6,668 bases of DNA from Rickettsiales bacterium (GCA_023301245.1 JALZUV010000222.1:1-6668), one strand, 5' to 3'; shown: positions 1 to 6,450, counted from the stretch's first letter. The notes: generated by a model from the letters alone, not told the origin. Translations and numbers: made by a program.

Positions 1-369
1 GCCTTTGAAGGCGCAGGCGAAATGGTCGCGGCCATGCATAACAGCATCACCAAAAATCAGCTTGAACAATCTATCAGCGCCAATGTGCGTGACTTATATT
101 TTGAACCTGTCACCGCCACTGAATTAAAATATTACGAAGGTGCAGTCATCAACCCGCCTCGTAACGGCGCTTTGCCGCAGGTGAAAGAAATTGCTAAAAG
201 CAACATCAGTAAGCTCGTCATGGTGTCGTGCCATCCCGCCACCTTCAAACGTGATGCTGAATATTTGCTTAAAAACGGATTCATTCTAACCGAAGCCACG
301 CCCATCGACCAATTTTATTGGACAACTCATTTAGAAGTGGTTGGCATGTTTGAAAGAGTCGCGGCTTAA
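1..369 (+). CDS. C-terminal part of a TrmA/RlmD-family RNA (uracil-5-)-methyltransferase, 5' truncated by window edge
   Basis: The reading frame is open from base 1 and ends at TAA 367-369, giving 122 C-terminal residues; the true start lies outside the window. The family transfers a methyl group from S-adenosylmethionine to C5 of uridine in tRNA or rRNA. Visible motifs are a NPPRNGA segment (residues 51-57 of the visible part, the motif IV DPPR position), VSCHPATFKRDA with the presumed nucleophilic cysteine at residue 77 (bases 229-231), and THLEVVGMF near the end, whose Glu at residue 112 matches the general base of TrmA/RlmD. The PIDQFYW stretch before it resembles alphaproteobacterial members. 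Two departures stand out: Asn instead of the usual Asp in DPPR, and His instead of Asn in SCNP. Whether the target is tRNA U54 or a 23S uridine cannot be told from this fragment. The ABC-F gene converges on it with a 4-base overlap. Confidence 0.88.
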   Translation, partial: AFEGAGEMVAAMHNSITKNQLEQSISANVRDLYFEPVTATELKYYEGAVINPPRNGALPQVKEIAKSNISKLVMVSCHPATFKRDAEYLLKNGFILTEATPIDQFYWTTHLEVVGMFERVAA

Positions 370-2189
370 GAAGCCTGAGCTTCAAGCCATATGTTTTCGG
401 CGGCTTCTAGTTTCTCTTTATTTTGAGTATATTCTTCTAGTAGCTTCGCCATAACATCAGGGTTATTTATCGCTTTATTATCGGCCATTTTTTCTTCTAA
501 CGAGCTTTGATGTTTGGTGAATTTTTCCAAATTCTTTTCAGCATCCTTAAACTCTGAATGGCTAAGTTTCTTTTGCTTATTCTTCTTTTCTTTACGGTCT
601 TTTTTAGCTTCAGAACGCTCCTTACGGCGCTGTTCCATCACTAAGCGGCGATACTCGTCTAGGTCGTCATTATAGGCCGTTACAGCGTTATCTTTCACCA
701 ACAGAAGTTGATCGGCCACGGCCTCTACCAAATGCGGATCGTGACTTACTAAGATGATGCAACCATCATAACCGTTGAGCGCTTGAATGAGGGCAGCGCG
801 CGCATCAATATCGAGATGGTTGGTTGGCTCATCGAGCAGCATGATATGCGGTGCATCATGGCTCATCATACAAAAGAGCAGGCGGGCTTTTTCGCCACCT
901 GAAAGTTCATTCACTTTTGTATCAGATTTTGATTTATCGAAACCGAATTTACCCAGCATGGCGCGAATTTTATGTTCGGCAATACCCGGTATTGCATCGC
1001 GCAGAATATTATAGGGAGTGGACTCCATATCCAACTCATCGGATTGATGCTGGGCGAAATAACCTACACGCAATTTATTATCACGCACGACATTACCCTT
1101 CATCGCTTCCAGCTCGCCCGAGATAAGCTTTACGAGGGTTGATTTACCGTTACCATTTGCACCCAGTAGGGCGATGCGGTCATCGCCTGTGAAGCTTAGG
1201 TTTACGGCTTTCAGTACGGGGCTACCTTCAGTGTAACCAATATCGACCTTATCGAGTGTGATGATGGGGCCGCTTGTTTGTTCAGGCTGCGGGAATTTGA
1301 AAGCAGTTGCACGTTCAGTAATTAATGCATCGACCATGTCCATTTTCTCAATCGACTTTAATCGGCTTTGCGCTTGCTTGGCTTTACTGGCTTTAGCACC
1401 AAAACGGTCAACAAATTCCATCATGCGTTTTTTATGCGCCTGCTGCTTATCGAATAAAGCCTGATGGCTCATCATCTTTTGCGCGTAGCGTGTTTCAAAC
1501 TGGTCGTAATTACCTGTGTACATGGTAAGGCCAAGCTGGTCTAAATGTGCAATATGAGTAACTACTTTATTTAAAGTTTCACGATCATGACTGATGATAA
1601 TAAACGTGCCTTCATATTTCATTAGATAATTTTCAAGCCAAATAACGGCTTCAAAATCCAAGTGATTGGTCGGCTCATCGAGCAAGAGTAAATCTGGTTT
1701 TTGGAAGAGTGCTGCAGCCAGCGCCACACGCATGCGCCACCCCCCTGAAAAGTCGCTAATAGGGCGAGATTGGTCGTCGATATCAAACCCTAAGCCTGAA
1801 AGGATAATAGAGGCTTTTGAAGGCGCTTCATAAGCATCAATATCAGCCAAGCGCGTGTAGATATAACCAATACGGTCAGGGTCTTCTGCGGTTTCCGCTT
1901 CTAGAAATAGAGCCGTGCGCTCAGTATCGGCGGCAAGCACGATGTCGATTAAACTCGTGTCATCATCAGGTAAATCTTGGCGAACCATGCCCATGACGGC
2001 TCCGGGTACCATCGTAATTTCGCCCTCATCTAGCTCTAGCTCTTCGGCAATCAGCTTAAAGAGGGTCGATTTACCTGTTCCATTAGGGCCAATTAAGCCC
2101 ACATGATAGCCCACAGGTACTGCGAGCGACGCCTTGTCAAACAAAGTACGGCCAGCAATACGGTAGGTGATTTTATTAAATTCTAGCAT
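366..2189 (-). CDS. ABC-F family ATPase, YheS-like, ribosome-associated
   Basis: This is a 607-residue soluble protein with two ATP-binding cassettes and no membrane segments, the hallmark of ABC-F proteins, which act at the ribosomal E site rather than in transport. Cassette 1 has Walker A GPNGTGKST (34-42), Q-loop Gln71, signature FSGGW (147-151), Walker B LLLLDEP (167-173) and H-loop His201. Cassette 2 has Walker A GANGNGKST (343-351), Q-loop near Gln380, signature LSGGEK (429-434), Walker B with DEPTNHLD (453-460) and His483. The inter-cassette linker (about 231-300) holds the basic FGAKASKAKQAQSRLK stretch that contacts P-site tRNA in ABC-F proteins. A charged, Lys-rich coiled coil fills 515-605. 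The FSGGWRMR and AVIWLE segments match YheS rather than EttA or Uup, and the length is close to the 637 residues of E. coli YheS. The cassettes look catalytically intact. The ATG at 2187-2189 has no clear Shine-Dalgarno sequence. A housekeeping role is likelier than antibiotic resistance, but the sequence does not decide this. Confidence 0.95.
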   Translation of the reverse strand: MLEFNKITYRIAGRTLFDKASLAVPVGYHVGLIGPNGTGKSTLFKLIAEELELDEGEITMVPGAVMGMVRQDLPDDDTSLIDIVLAADTERTALFLEAETAEDPDRIGYIYTRLADIDAYEAPSKASIILSGLGFDIDDQSRPISDFSGGWRMRVALAAALFQKPDLLLLDEPTNHLDFEAVIWLENYLMKYEGTFIIISHDRETLNKVVTHIAHLDQLGLTMYTGNYDQFETRYAQKMMSHQALFDKQQAHKKRMMEFVDRFGAKASKAKQAQSRLKSIEKMDMVDALITERATAFKFPQPEQTSGPIITLDKVDIGYTEGSPVLKAVNLSFTGDDRIALLGANGNGKSTLVKLISGELEAMKGNVVRDNKLRVGYFAQHQSDELDMESTPYNILRDAIPGIAEHKIRAMLGKFGFDKSKSDTKVNELSGGEKARLLFCMMSHDAPHIMLLDEPTNHLDIDARAALIQALNGYDGCIILVSHDPHLVEAVADQLLLVKDNAVTAYNDDLDEYRRLVMEQRRKERSEAKKDRKEKKNKQKKLSHSEFKDAEKNLEKFTKHQSSLEEKMADNKAINNPDVMAKLLEEYTQNKEKLEAAENIWLEAQAS

Positions 2190-2235
2190 TTTTAGTTGGC
2201 TCGCGCGGCTTTAAGGGTTTTCTGTTCAGCGCTGT

Positions 2236-2262
2236 ACTATAGGCATAGCCACTAATTAGCAA
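2236..2262 (-). promoter_or_regulatory. Weak promoter-like element for the ABC-F gene
   Basis: On the minus strand, TTGCTA (2257-2262) and TATAGT (2236-2241) resemble -35 and -10 hexamers. The 15-base spacer is shorter than the preferred 17. A transcript from here would have a leader of roughly 40 bases before the ATG at 2189. This is the best candidate I see in the region, but it is only a hexamer match. Confidence 0.22.
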
Positions 2263-2281
2263 TGGTTGCTTTCGCTAGCTT

Positions 2282-2311
2282 TTGCTATATTTTGCCATCA
2301 TCATTTATAAA
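2282..2311 (+). promoter_or_regulatory. Weak promoter-like element for the HbpS-like gene
   Basis: On the plus strand, TTGCTA (2282-2287) and TATAAA (2306-2311) are separated by 18 bases, matching sigma-70 consensus at 4/6 and 5/6 positions. Transcription would start near 2318, leaving a very short leader that barely includes the ribosome binding site at 2319-2324. An upstream alternative, TTGCTT (2266-2271) with TATATT (2286-2291), has a 14-base spacer and is poorer. The region is AT-rich, so chance matches are expected. Confidence 0.22.
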
Positions 2312-2334
2312 AAAACCAAAAGGAATAATATCCA

Positions 2335-3096
2335 ATGAAAACTCTATTAGCTTCTACCGTTATTGCTGCCACCATCGGGCTTTTTACTTTCCAAGCACAA
2401 GCGAGCGAACTTTGCAAAGACTTGCCTAGCCATGCCGTGCTAAAGTCAGCCCTAAAACAAGCGCGTGCAGCAGCTAATGGCGGCCTTAACTTGGATATGT
2501 GGGGCACGGTTGTTGACCGCACAGGGCGCGTATGTGCCGTGGCATTTACGGGAAAAAATTCAGGCGCACAATGGCCTGGCAGTCGTTTAATTTCCGCTCA
2601 AAAAGCGAATACGGCCAATGCATTTAGTCTTGATGGTTTAGCGCTTTCTACAGCTAACCTATTTACTGCGGTTCAACCGGGCGGCAGCCTGTTTGGCCTA
2701 CAAGCCAGCAACCCAATTAACGTACCTGCGGCCTATAATAAAGCAGGCACATTGCAAAACTTCGGCAGCACGCAAGACCCGCTAGTGGGTGAATTTATTG
2801 GTGGTGTAAATGTATTTGGTGGCGGCTTGGCGCTTTATAATGATGCAGGGAAAATCATCGGCGCAGTGGGCGTAAGTGGCGACACTTCATGCGCTGACCA
2901 TAATATTGCATGGCGCACTCGCCATACATTGAACATGGATTATGTAACCGCTGGCGTATCAGCTGATAAAAACGACCAAATTATCTTTGATGTTACCAAC
3001 GGCGCAAGCGCTGGTGGCTTTGGCCATGCATCATGCGGCAAAGGTGTTGAGGCATTCCCAGCAGCATTGCCAAAGACTCGCGCCATTAAATCGTAA
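2335..3096 (+). CDS. Exported GlcG/HbpS-family (DUF336) heme-binding-like protein
   Basis: The protein has 253 residues. It starts with a typical signal peptide: Lys2, a hydrophobic stretch at about 4-19, and a signal-peptidase-I site AQA-SE after residue 23, so it should be periplasmic or secreted. The mature part matches the GlcG/HbpS fold family: a strand with VVDRTGRVCAVAF (59-71), the helix segment SRLISAQKANTANAFS (83-98), a GGVNVFGGGLALYNDAGK region (156-173), and IIGAVGVSGDTSCADHNIAW (174-193). HbpS of Streptomyces binds heme and degrades it or senses redox stress; other members have no known ligand. The mature protein has four cysteines (27, 67, 186, 234), an even number that would allow two disulfides after export; this is inference. 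The start is supported by AAAGGA at 2319-2324, 10 bases before the ATG. The gene stands alone, divergent from ABC-F and convergent with the helicase, so context gives no substrate. The family is fairly clear; heme binding is not shown. Confidence 0.85.
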   Translation: MKTLLASTVIAATIGLFTFQAQASELCKDLPSHAVLKSALKQARAAANGGLNLDMWGTVVDRTGRVCAVAFTGKNSGAQWPGSRLISAQKANTANAFSLDGLALSTANLFTAVQPGGSLFGLQASNPINVPAAYNKAGTLQNFGSTQDPLVGEFIGGVNVFGGGLALYNDAGKIIGAVGVSGDTSCADHNIAWRTRHTLNMDYVTAGVSADKNDQIIFDVTNGASAGGFGHASCGKGVEAFPAALPKTRAIKS

Positions 3097-3110
3097 GGCA
3101 CTAGAATAGT

Positions 3111-3149
3111 AAAAACCCACGCATCTAATGAAAGGTGCGTGGGTTTTTT
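3111..3149. terminator. Bidirectional intrinsic terminator between convergent genes
   Basis: AAAAACCCACGCA (3111-3123) pairs perfectly with TGCGTGGGTTTTT (3136-3148). The stem can extend by T-G and C-G to a 15-bp helix with an 8-base loop (3126-3133). The plus strand ends in T6 (3144-3149) and the minus strand in T5, so it can stop both the HbpS-like gene (stop 3096) and the helicase gene (stop 3171). Confidence 0.92.
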
Positions 3150-3170
3150 ATTATCTGCAAAAGACGCTAA

Positions 3171-5123
3171 CTAGTCTCGTGAGCCTTGCTTAGGCTTACC
3201 CTTAAAGCCGCCACTCTTAGGTTTTCCGCCTTTATAGCCGCCCTTTGGCTTGCCTTTAAAGTCACCTTTAGGCTTATCTTTGAAACCACTCTTTGGTTTA
3301 CCCTTAAAGCCTGACTTTGATTTCTCGCCGCCACCAGCTTTGCCATCGCGCGAATCGCCACGGTCTTCAAATTTCTTTTTATAAGGCTTCTTCTTGCCTT
3401 CAAAAGAGCGCTCACCGGGGTTCGGACGCGAGTTTGTGCGCTCACCTGAACGGCCATCTTTTTTGTAAGGTTTTTTCTTGTCGTTGTAAGTCCGTTTCGG
3501 ACGACCACCATCGCCGCCAGAACCCATAGGAGGCTTACCCTGAACACGCGATACAACAATATCTTTTTCAATTTTGCCAGATGAACCAATCTTTTCGAAG
3601 AATGAGTCAACGCAATCGGCCGTTAATTCAACAAATGTTTCATTCTGCTGAATTTTGATTGAACCAATTTTGCCTTTGGTAAGATTACCAGCGCCACATA
3701 ACATTGGTAGAATCCAACGAGGCTCAGCATTTACATTTCGACCTACTGAAAGTGAAACCCATACACTATTATTAAAGCCTTCACGATTATCGCGCTGCTT
3801 TTGTTTCGGTGCATTTTCAAGCAGCTCTTCAGGTGCTGGGCGTTGCGTGTTATGTACACGAATTAGCGCTGCAGCTACTTGAGCAGGCGTGAATTTTTCA
3901 GTTAATTCCGTAATCGCCGCTTGTTCCGTTTCCTTAATTTCTTCATTGAGGGCAGGGTGCGATAAGAAACGTTCATGGTCACGCTTCGTCACATCTTCAA
4001 TCGAAGGTGGCTTATCCCACTTTGCAGTGATTTTCGCATTATTGAGCAGACGCTCCGCACGGAAACGACCGTTATGGGGCACGAGCAACACACTTGTCCC
4101 CTTGCTACCCGCACGACCAGTACGACCACTACGGTGCAACATAATATCAGAGTTCTTAGGGATATCCGCATGAATAACAAGTGCCAAACCCGGCAAATCA
4201 ATACCGCGAGAAGCAACATCTGTCGCCACACAAACCTGCGCACGACCATCGCGAAGGGCTTGCAATGCATGAGTACGCTCGTTTTGGCTTAACTCACCCG
4301 ATAGCGCCACCACCGAAAAACCACGGTTAGTAAGGCGGCTTGTCAGCGTGTTAACCGCCGCACGAGTAGCGCAGAAGATAATCGCGTTTTTCGCTTCATG
4401 AAAACGTAGAATGTTCAGAATCGCATTTTCGCGATCGCTTGGAGCAATCGTTAGTGCTTGATATTCAATATCAGCATGCTGTTCTTTTTCTTCTTTAGTC
4501 GAAATACGCTTAGCGTCATTCTGATATTTTTTCGCAAGAGAAGCGATAGATTTTGGTACAGTTGCCGAGAATAACAAAGTACGGCGACCTTTAGGTGCAG
4601 TTTCTAGAATATATTGAAGCTCGTCGCGGAAACCCATGTCGAGCATCTCATCAGCTTCATCAAGCACAACGGCTTTCAGTTTACTCGTATCAAAATAACC
4701 GCGCTCAATATGGTCGCGCAGGCGGCCTGGCGTACCCACAACAATATGCGGGTTACGCTTTAGCGCGTTACGTTCGGTACGAATATCCATTCCACCAACA
4801 CAAGAAGTAACCGAAGCGCCACTTGGCTCGTAAAGCCACTCAAGCTCGCGCTTCACCTGCAAGGCCAGCTCACGCGTAGGCGCAATTACCAAGGCCATCG
4901 GTGCTTTAGCGTTACTGAATTTCTCCGCACCTTCAAGCAAAGTAGCTACCAGAGCCAAACCAAAGGCCACAGTTTTACCCGAACCTGTCTGCGCCGAAAC
5001 GAGTAAATCTCGCTTCTCCAGCTCAGGGTCAAGCACCGCTTTTTGCACGGAAGTAAGTTCTGTATAACCACGCTTCGTCAGCGCTTGGTTAAACACGGGG
5101 ATAACACCTTGAAATTCTGTCAT
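3171..5123 (-). CDS. DEAD-box ATP-dependent RNA helicase, DeaD/CsdA-like, with basic repeat tail
   Basis: This 650-residue protein unwinds RNA using ATP. DeaD/CsdA relatives help ribosome assembly and mRNA decay, especially in the cold. All helicase motifs are present in order: Q motif Gln27, motif I AQTGSGKT (44-51), Ia APTRELA (81-87), Ib TPGR (131-134), II DEAD (155-158), III SAT (186-188), V VATDVASRGID (299-309) and VI HRSGRTGRAG (330-339). After a helical linker (about 380-440), residues 453-525 (from VWVSLSVGRN to about VVSR) match the DbpA/CsdA RNA-binding domain, an RRM-like fold. The tail from about 530 is Lys/Gly/Arg-rich and low in complexity. It includes two KKPYKK motifs (near 550 and 578) and five SGFKGKPK-like repeats (604-645), and probably binds RNA without sequence specificity. 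The length is similar to E. coli DeaD (629). The ATG at 5121-5123 is preceded by a weak purine-rich AAGAGA. The initiator tRNA gene lies 76 bases upstream with no obvious terminator between them. RhlE is an alternative name, but the DbpA-type domain argues for the DeaD group. Confidence 0.95.
   Translation of the reverse strand: MTEFQGVIPVFNQALTKRGYTELTSVQKAVLDPELEKRDLLVSAQTGSGKTVAFGLALVATLLEGAEKFSNAKAPMALVIAPTRELALQVKRELEWLYEPSGASVTSCVGGMDIRTERNALKRNPHIVVGTPGRLRDHIERGYFDTSKLKAVVLDEADEMLDMGFRDELQYILETAPKGRRTLLFSATVPKSIASLAKKYQNDAKRISTKEEKEQHADIEYQALTIAPSDRENAILNILRFHEAKNAIIFCATRAAVNTLTSRLTNRGFSVVALSGELSQNERTHALQALRDGRAQVCVATDVASRGIDLPGLALVIHADIPKNSDIMLHRSGRTGRAGSKGTSVLLVPHNGRFRAERLLNNAKITAKWDKPPSIEDVTKRDHERFLSHPALNEEIKETEQAAITELTEKFTPAQVAAALIRVHNTQRPAPEELLENAPKQKQRDNREGFNNSVWVSLSVGRNVNAEPRWILPMLCGAGNLTKGKIGSIKIQQNETFVELTADCVDSFFEKIGSSGKIEKDIVVSRVQGKPPMGSGGDGGRPKRTYNDKKKPYKKDGRSGERTNSRPNPGERSFEGKKKPYKKKFEDRGDSRDGKAGGGEKSKSGFKGKPKSGFKDKPKGDFKGKPKGGYKGGKPKSGGFKGKPKQGSRD
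3189..3314 (-). repeat. Tandem repeat encoding about five SGFKGKPK-like units in the helicase tail
   Basis: The codons for residues 604-645 form five units of 8-9 residues: SGFKGKPK, SGFKDKPK, GDFKGKPK, GGYKGGKPK and SGGFKGKPK. At the DNA level these are imperfect 24-27 base units built around codons for Phe-Lys-Gly-Lys-Pro-Lys. The frame stays open throughout, so it reads as part of the protein. Such an array is prone to copy-number change by slippage. Confidence 0.85.
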
Positions 5124-5199
5124 ATTGTCTCTTATCTTTAGTTGTTTGCTCTTCTACGCTGTTACGATGAAGAACACAACTTAGATAGATTGGGACATT

Positions 5200-5276
<77 letters not shown>

Positions 5277-5281
5277 TCACC

Positions 5282-5313
5282 AAAAAACATCTTACTCACA
5301 TAAACTAAGTAAG
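5282..5313 (-). terminator. Weak terminator-like hairpin just upstream of the initiator tRNA
   Basis: On the minus strand, CTTACT and AGTAAG (inverted repeat 5291-5296 with 5308-5313) flank an 11-base loop. The stem is followed by ATG and then T6 (5282-5287). It could end transcription of the cNMP/FHA gene (stop 5367-5369). The stem is only 6 bp with two G:C pairs, and the T-run ends five bases before the tRNA 5' end, so it may be a processing feature or chance. Confidence 0.3.
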
Positions 5314-5321
5314 GGAAGGGT

Positions 5322-5350
5322 GGTATAAGGCTTGGCGCGTCGCAATGCAA
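5322..5350 (-). promoter_or_regulatory. Possible sigma-70 promoter of the initiator tRNA
   Basis: On the minus strand, TTGCAT (5345-5350) and TATACC (5322-5327) are separated by 17 bases. Transcription would start near 5315, about 40 bases before the mature tRNA. The hexamers match consensus only at 3/6 and 4/6. Location between the upstream stop codon and the tRNA, and the ideal spacing, are the main support. The weak hairpin at 5282-5313 would lie in the leader. Confidence 0.35.
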
Positions 5351-5366
5351 CCCTAAATCGACGGAT

Positions 5367-6137
5367 TTATTCGGTTTCCCAATGTAAGCAGAAACGATAG
5401 GGCGAAGATGCATCACCTGCGATGATAGTATTATCGCCTGGGGTTAGTGCGGCCGAGTCACTTTCGTGCATGCTGCCGATAGGAACATCGTTTACGATAC
5501 ATCCTAAGCGACTTCCTCTATCTAGTAGCTTTAGACCATCTGCGCTTTTTTGAATGGAAAAGTGATTACGGGCGAGAATAGCTTCCTGCGCATTCGAAAT
5601 TTCTAAATCATTCATATCTAAATTTGGTAAACCTAAACCATCCGAAGCGCTACCAACACGATAGGGCAATTGAATAACTATGCCTTTACCAAGCTGTTCT
5701 TTAAGTTGGCTAGATAGTGGGATGAGCGTTAGGCGCTTCACTTCAGGCGGCTCGTTATTTGCAAGTTGAAATTGGCTCTGCTTATTAATAAGGCGCGATA
5801 TTTTTTGATTACCCTCACGCAGGCGCTCCATAAATGCTTTTATCATCTGCGCCACTTCAGGCGGTGATTGGCTCATTAACTGGTTCATCGATTCATGCGA
5901 TATTTTCTTTACTGTCACAGGCCCATCTGCCGCTGCGGATGCGGAGCGTGGATTGCCGCCAATTAAGCCCATTTCACCGAAAAGCTCACCTTGGCCGAAG
6001 CTCGATAGCAATACGGTACCTTTTTCGGTTCGTTTGAAAATTTCAACGTTGCCTTCTACTAAAAGATAAGCCACGTCGCTTTCTTCGCCTTCGCGGAAGA
6101 GAATTTCACCATGTTGGAATGTTTGTTGTTCAAGCAT
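5367..6137 (-). CDS. Cyclic-nucleotide-binding domain protein with C-terminal FHA-like domain
   Basis: Read from the ATG at 6135-6137 the protein has 256 residues and appears cytoplasmic. Residues about 5-95 form a cNMP-binding domain: TFQHGEILFREGEESDVAYL, then the phosphate-binding cassette FGEMGLIGGNPRSASAAA (53-70), with Glu55 and Arg64-Ser65 where cAMP or cGMP ribose-phosphate is held. A charged helix and linker (about 83-150) follow. Residues about 150-256 resemble an FHA domain: PYRVGS (158-163), LARNHFSI (188-195), LLDRGSRLGCIVNDVPIG (204-221) and LTPGDNTIIAG (231-241). Several FHA phosphate-contact positions are altered. There is no helix-turn-helix, so it is not a CRP/FNR transcription factor; it more likely couples a nucleotide signal to a protein contact (inference). 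The frame extends upstream to a TTG at 6177-6179 (270 residues), but I prefer the ATG because MLEQQTF begins right at the domain. Neither start has a convincing ribosome binding site. It lies between two tRNA genes. Confidence 0.85.
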   Translation of the reverse strand: MLEQQTFQHGEILFREGEESDVAYLLVEGNVEIFKRTEKGTVLLSSFGQGELFGEMGLIGGNPRSASAAADGPVTVKKISHESMNQLMSQSPPEVAQMIKAFMERLREGNQKISRLINKQSQFQLANNEPPEVKRLTLIPLSSQLKEQLGKGIVIQLPYRVGSASDGLGLPNLDMNDLEISNAQEAILARNHFSIQKSADGLKLLDRGSRLGCIVNDVPIGSMHESDSAALTPGDNTIIAGDASSPYRFCLHWETE

Positions 6138-6214
6138 TTGGGCAGCATAACGCCAAACTGTTAACAAATAGTAAAACAAAGTTACTATGATGCGCAGGAG
6201 TTATAGGATTTTAA

Positions 6215-6292
6215 TGGGGCGAGTGACGGGTTTCGAACCCGCGACCTCCAATACCACAAACTAGCGCTCTAACCAACTGAGCTACACCCGCC
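6215..6292 (-). tRNA. tRNA-His (anticodon GTG), with encoded G-1 and CCA
   Basis: The 78-base span includes G-1 (6292), G1 (6291) and the encoded CCA (A76 at 6215). G-1 faces C73, the main identity pair for histidyl-tRNA synthetase. The acceptor stem GCGGGTG pairs with CACTCGC, with one G4-U69 wobble. The D stem is GCTC/GAGC. The anticodon loop TTGTGGT places GTG at 34-36. The anticodon stem CTAGT/ATTGG contains two wobbles (U28-G42 and G30-U40), and the T stem GCGGG/CCCGT has G49-U65. The loop TTCGAAA is normal. The structure is complete despite four G-U pairs, so I treat it as functional. Confidence 0.96.
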
Positions 6293-6304
6293 GCATTGCT
6301 ACGG

Positions 6305-6333
6305 TTGATAATTAGGTTGTGCGCTTCGGTCAA
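6305..6333 (-). promoter_or_regulatory. Sigma-70-type promoter of tRNA-His
   Basis: On the minus strand, TTGACC (6328-6333) matches the -35 consensus at 5/6, including the TTGAC core favoured in alphaproteobacteria. TATCAA (6305-6310) matches the -10 at 4/6, and the spacer is exactly 17 bases. Transcription would begin about six bases before G-1, a usual arrangement for tRNA genes. Confidence 0.6.
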
Positions 6334-6450
6334 GTGCTGCGAACGTATTTTTTATAAAAACCATGATGTAATAGAAAAGAGCCTTGCTTGAGCTTGTATA
6401 TATTGGCATATCTTGCAGGTATCACCCCATCATCACAAGGAGCTCATCGC

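Noticed and set aside
787..1464. Plus-strand open frames of 68-91 codons opposite the ABC-F gene
   Set aside because: They are antisense shadows of a well-conserved coding sequence, with no recognisable domains or ribosome binding sites.
2301..2522. 73-codon minus-strand frame opposite the start of the HbpS-like gene
   Set aside because: It is antisense to the signal peptide and first strands of a clear gene, and shows no family resemblance.
3167..3610. 147-codon frame on the minus strand within the helicase tail
   Set aside because: It is a shifted-frame reading of the Lys/Gly repeat region. The helicase frame is intact and explains the sequence.
3889..4292. Overlapping frames on both strands inside the helicase gene (94, 105 and 93 codons)
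   Set aside because: They lie in alternative frames over the helicase core motifs V and VI and have no family resemblance.
6138..6179. TTG start that would add 14 residues to the cNMP/FHA protein
   Set aside because: TTG is a rare start, there is no convincing ribosome binding site, and the added residues (FYYLLTVWRYAAQ) do not belong to the cNMP domain, which begins at the ATG at 6137.
6215..6292. tRNA-His as a pseudogene because of several G-U pairs
   Set aside because: All stems still form, the anticodon, T-loop, G-1:C73 and CCA are intact, and a good promoter precedes it.
6403..6418. Sigma-54-like sequence TTGGCA...TTGCA upstream of glnB
   Set aside because: It carries GG and GC elements as in -24/-12 promoters, but they are 8 bases apart rather than the strict 10, so it should not work as a sigma-54 promoter. 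I also saw no clear NtrC site.
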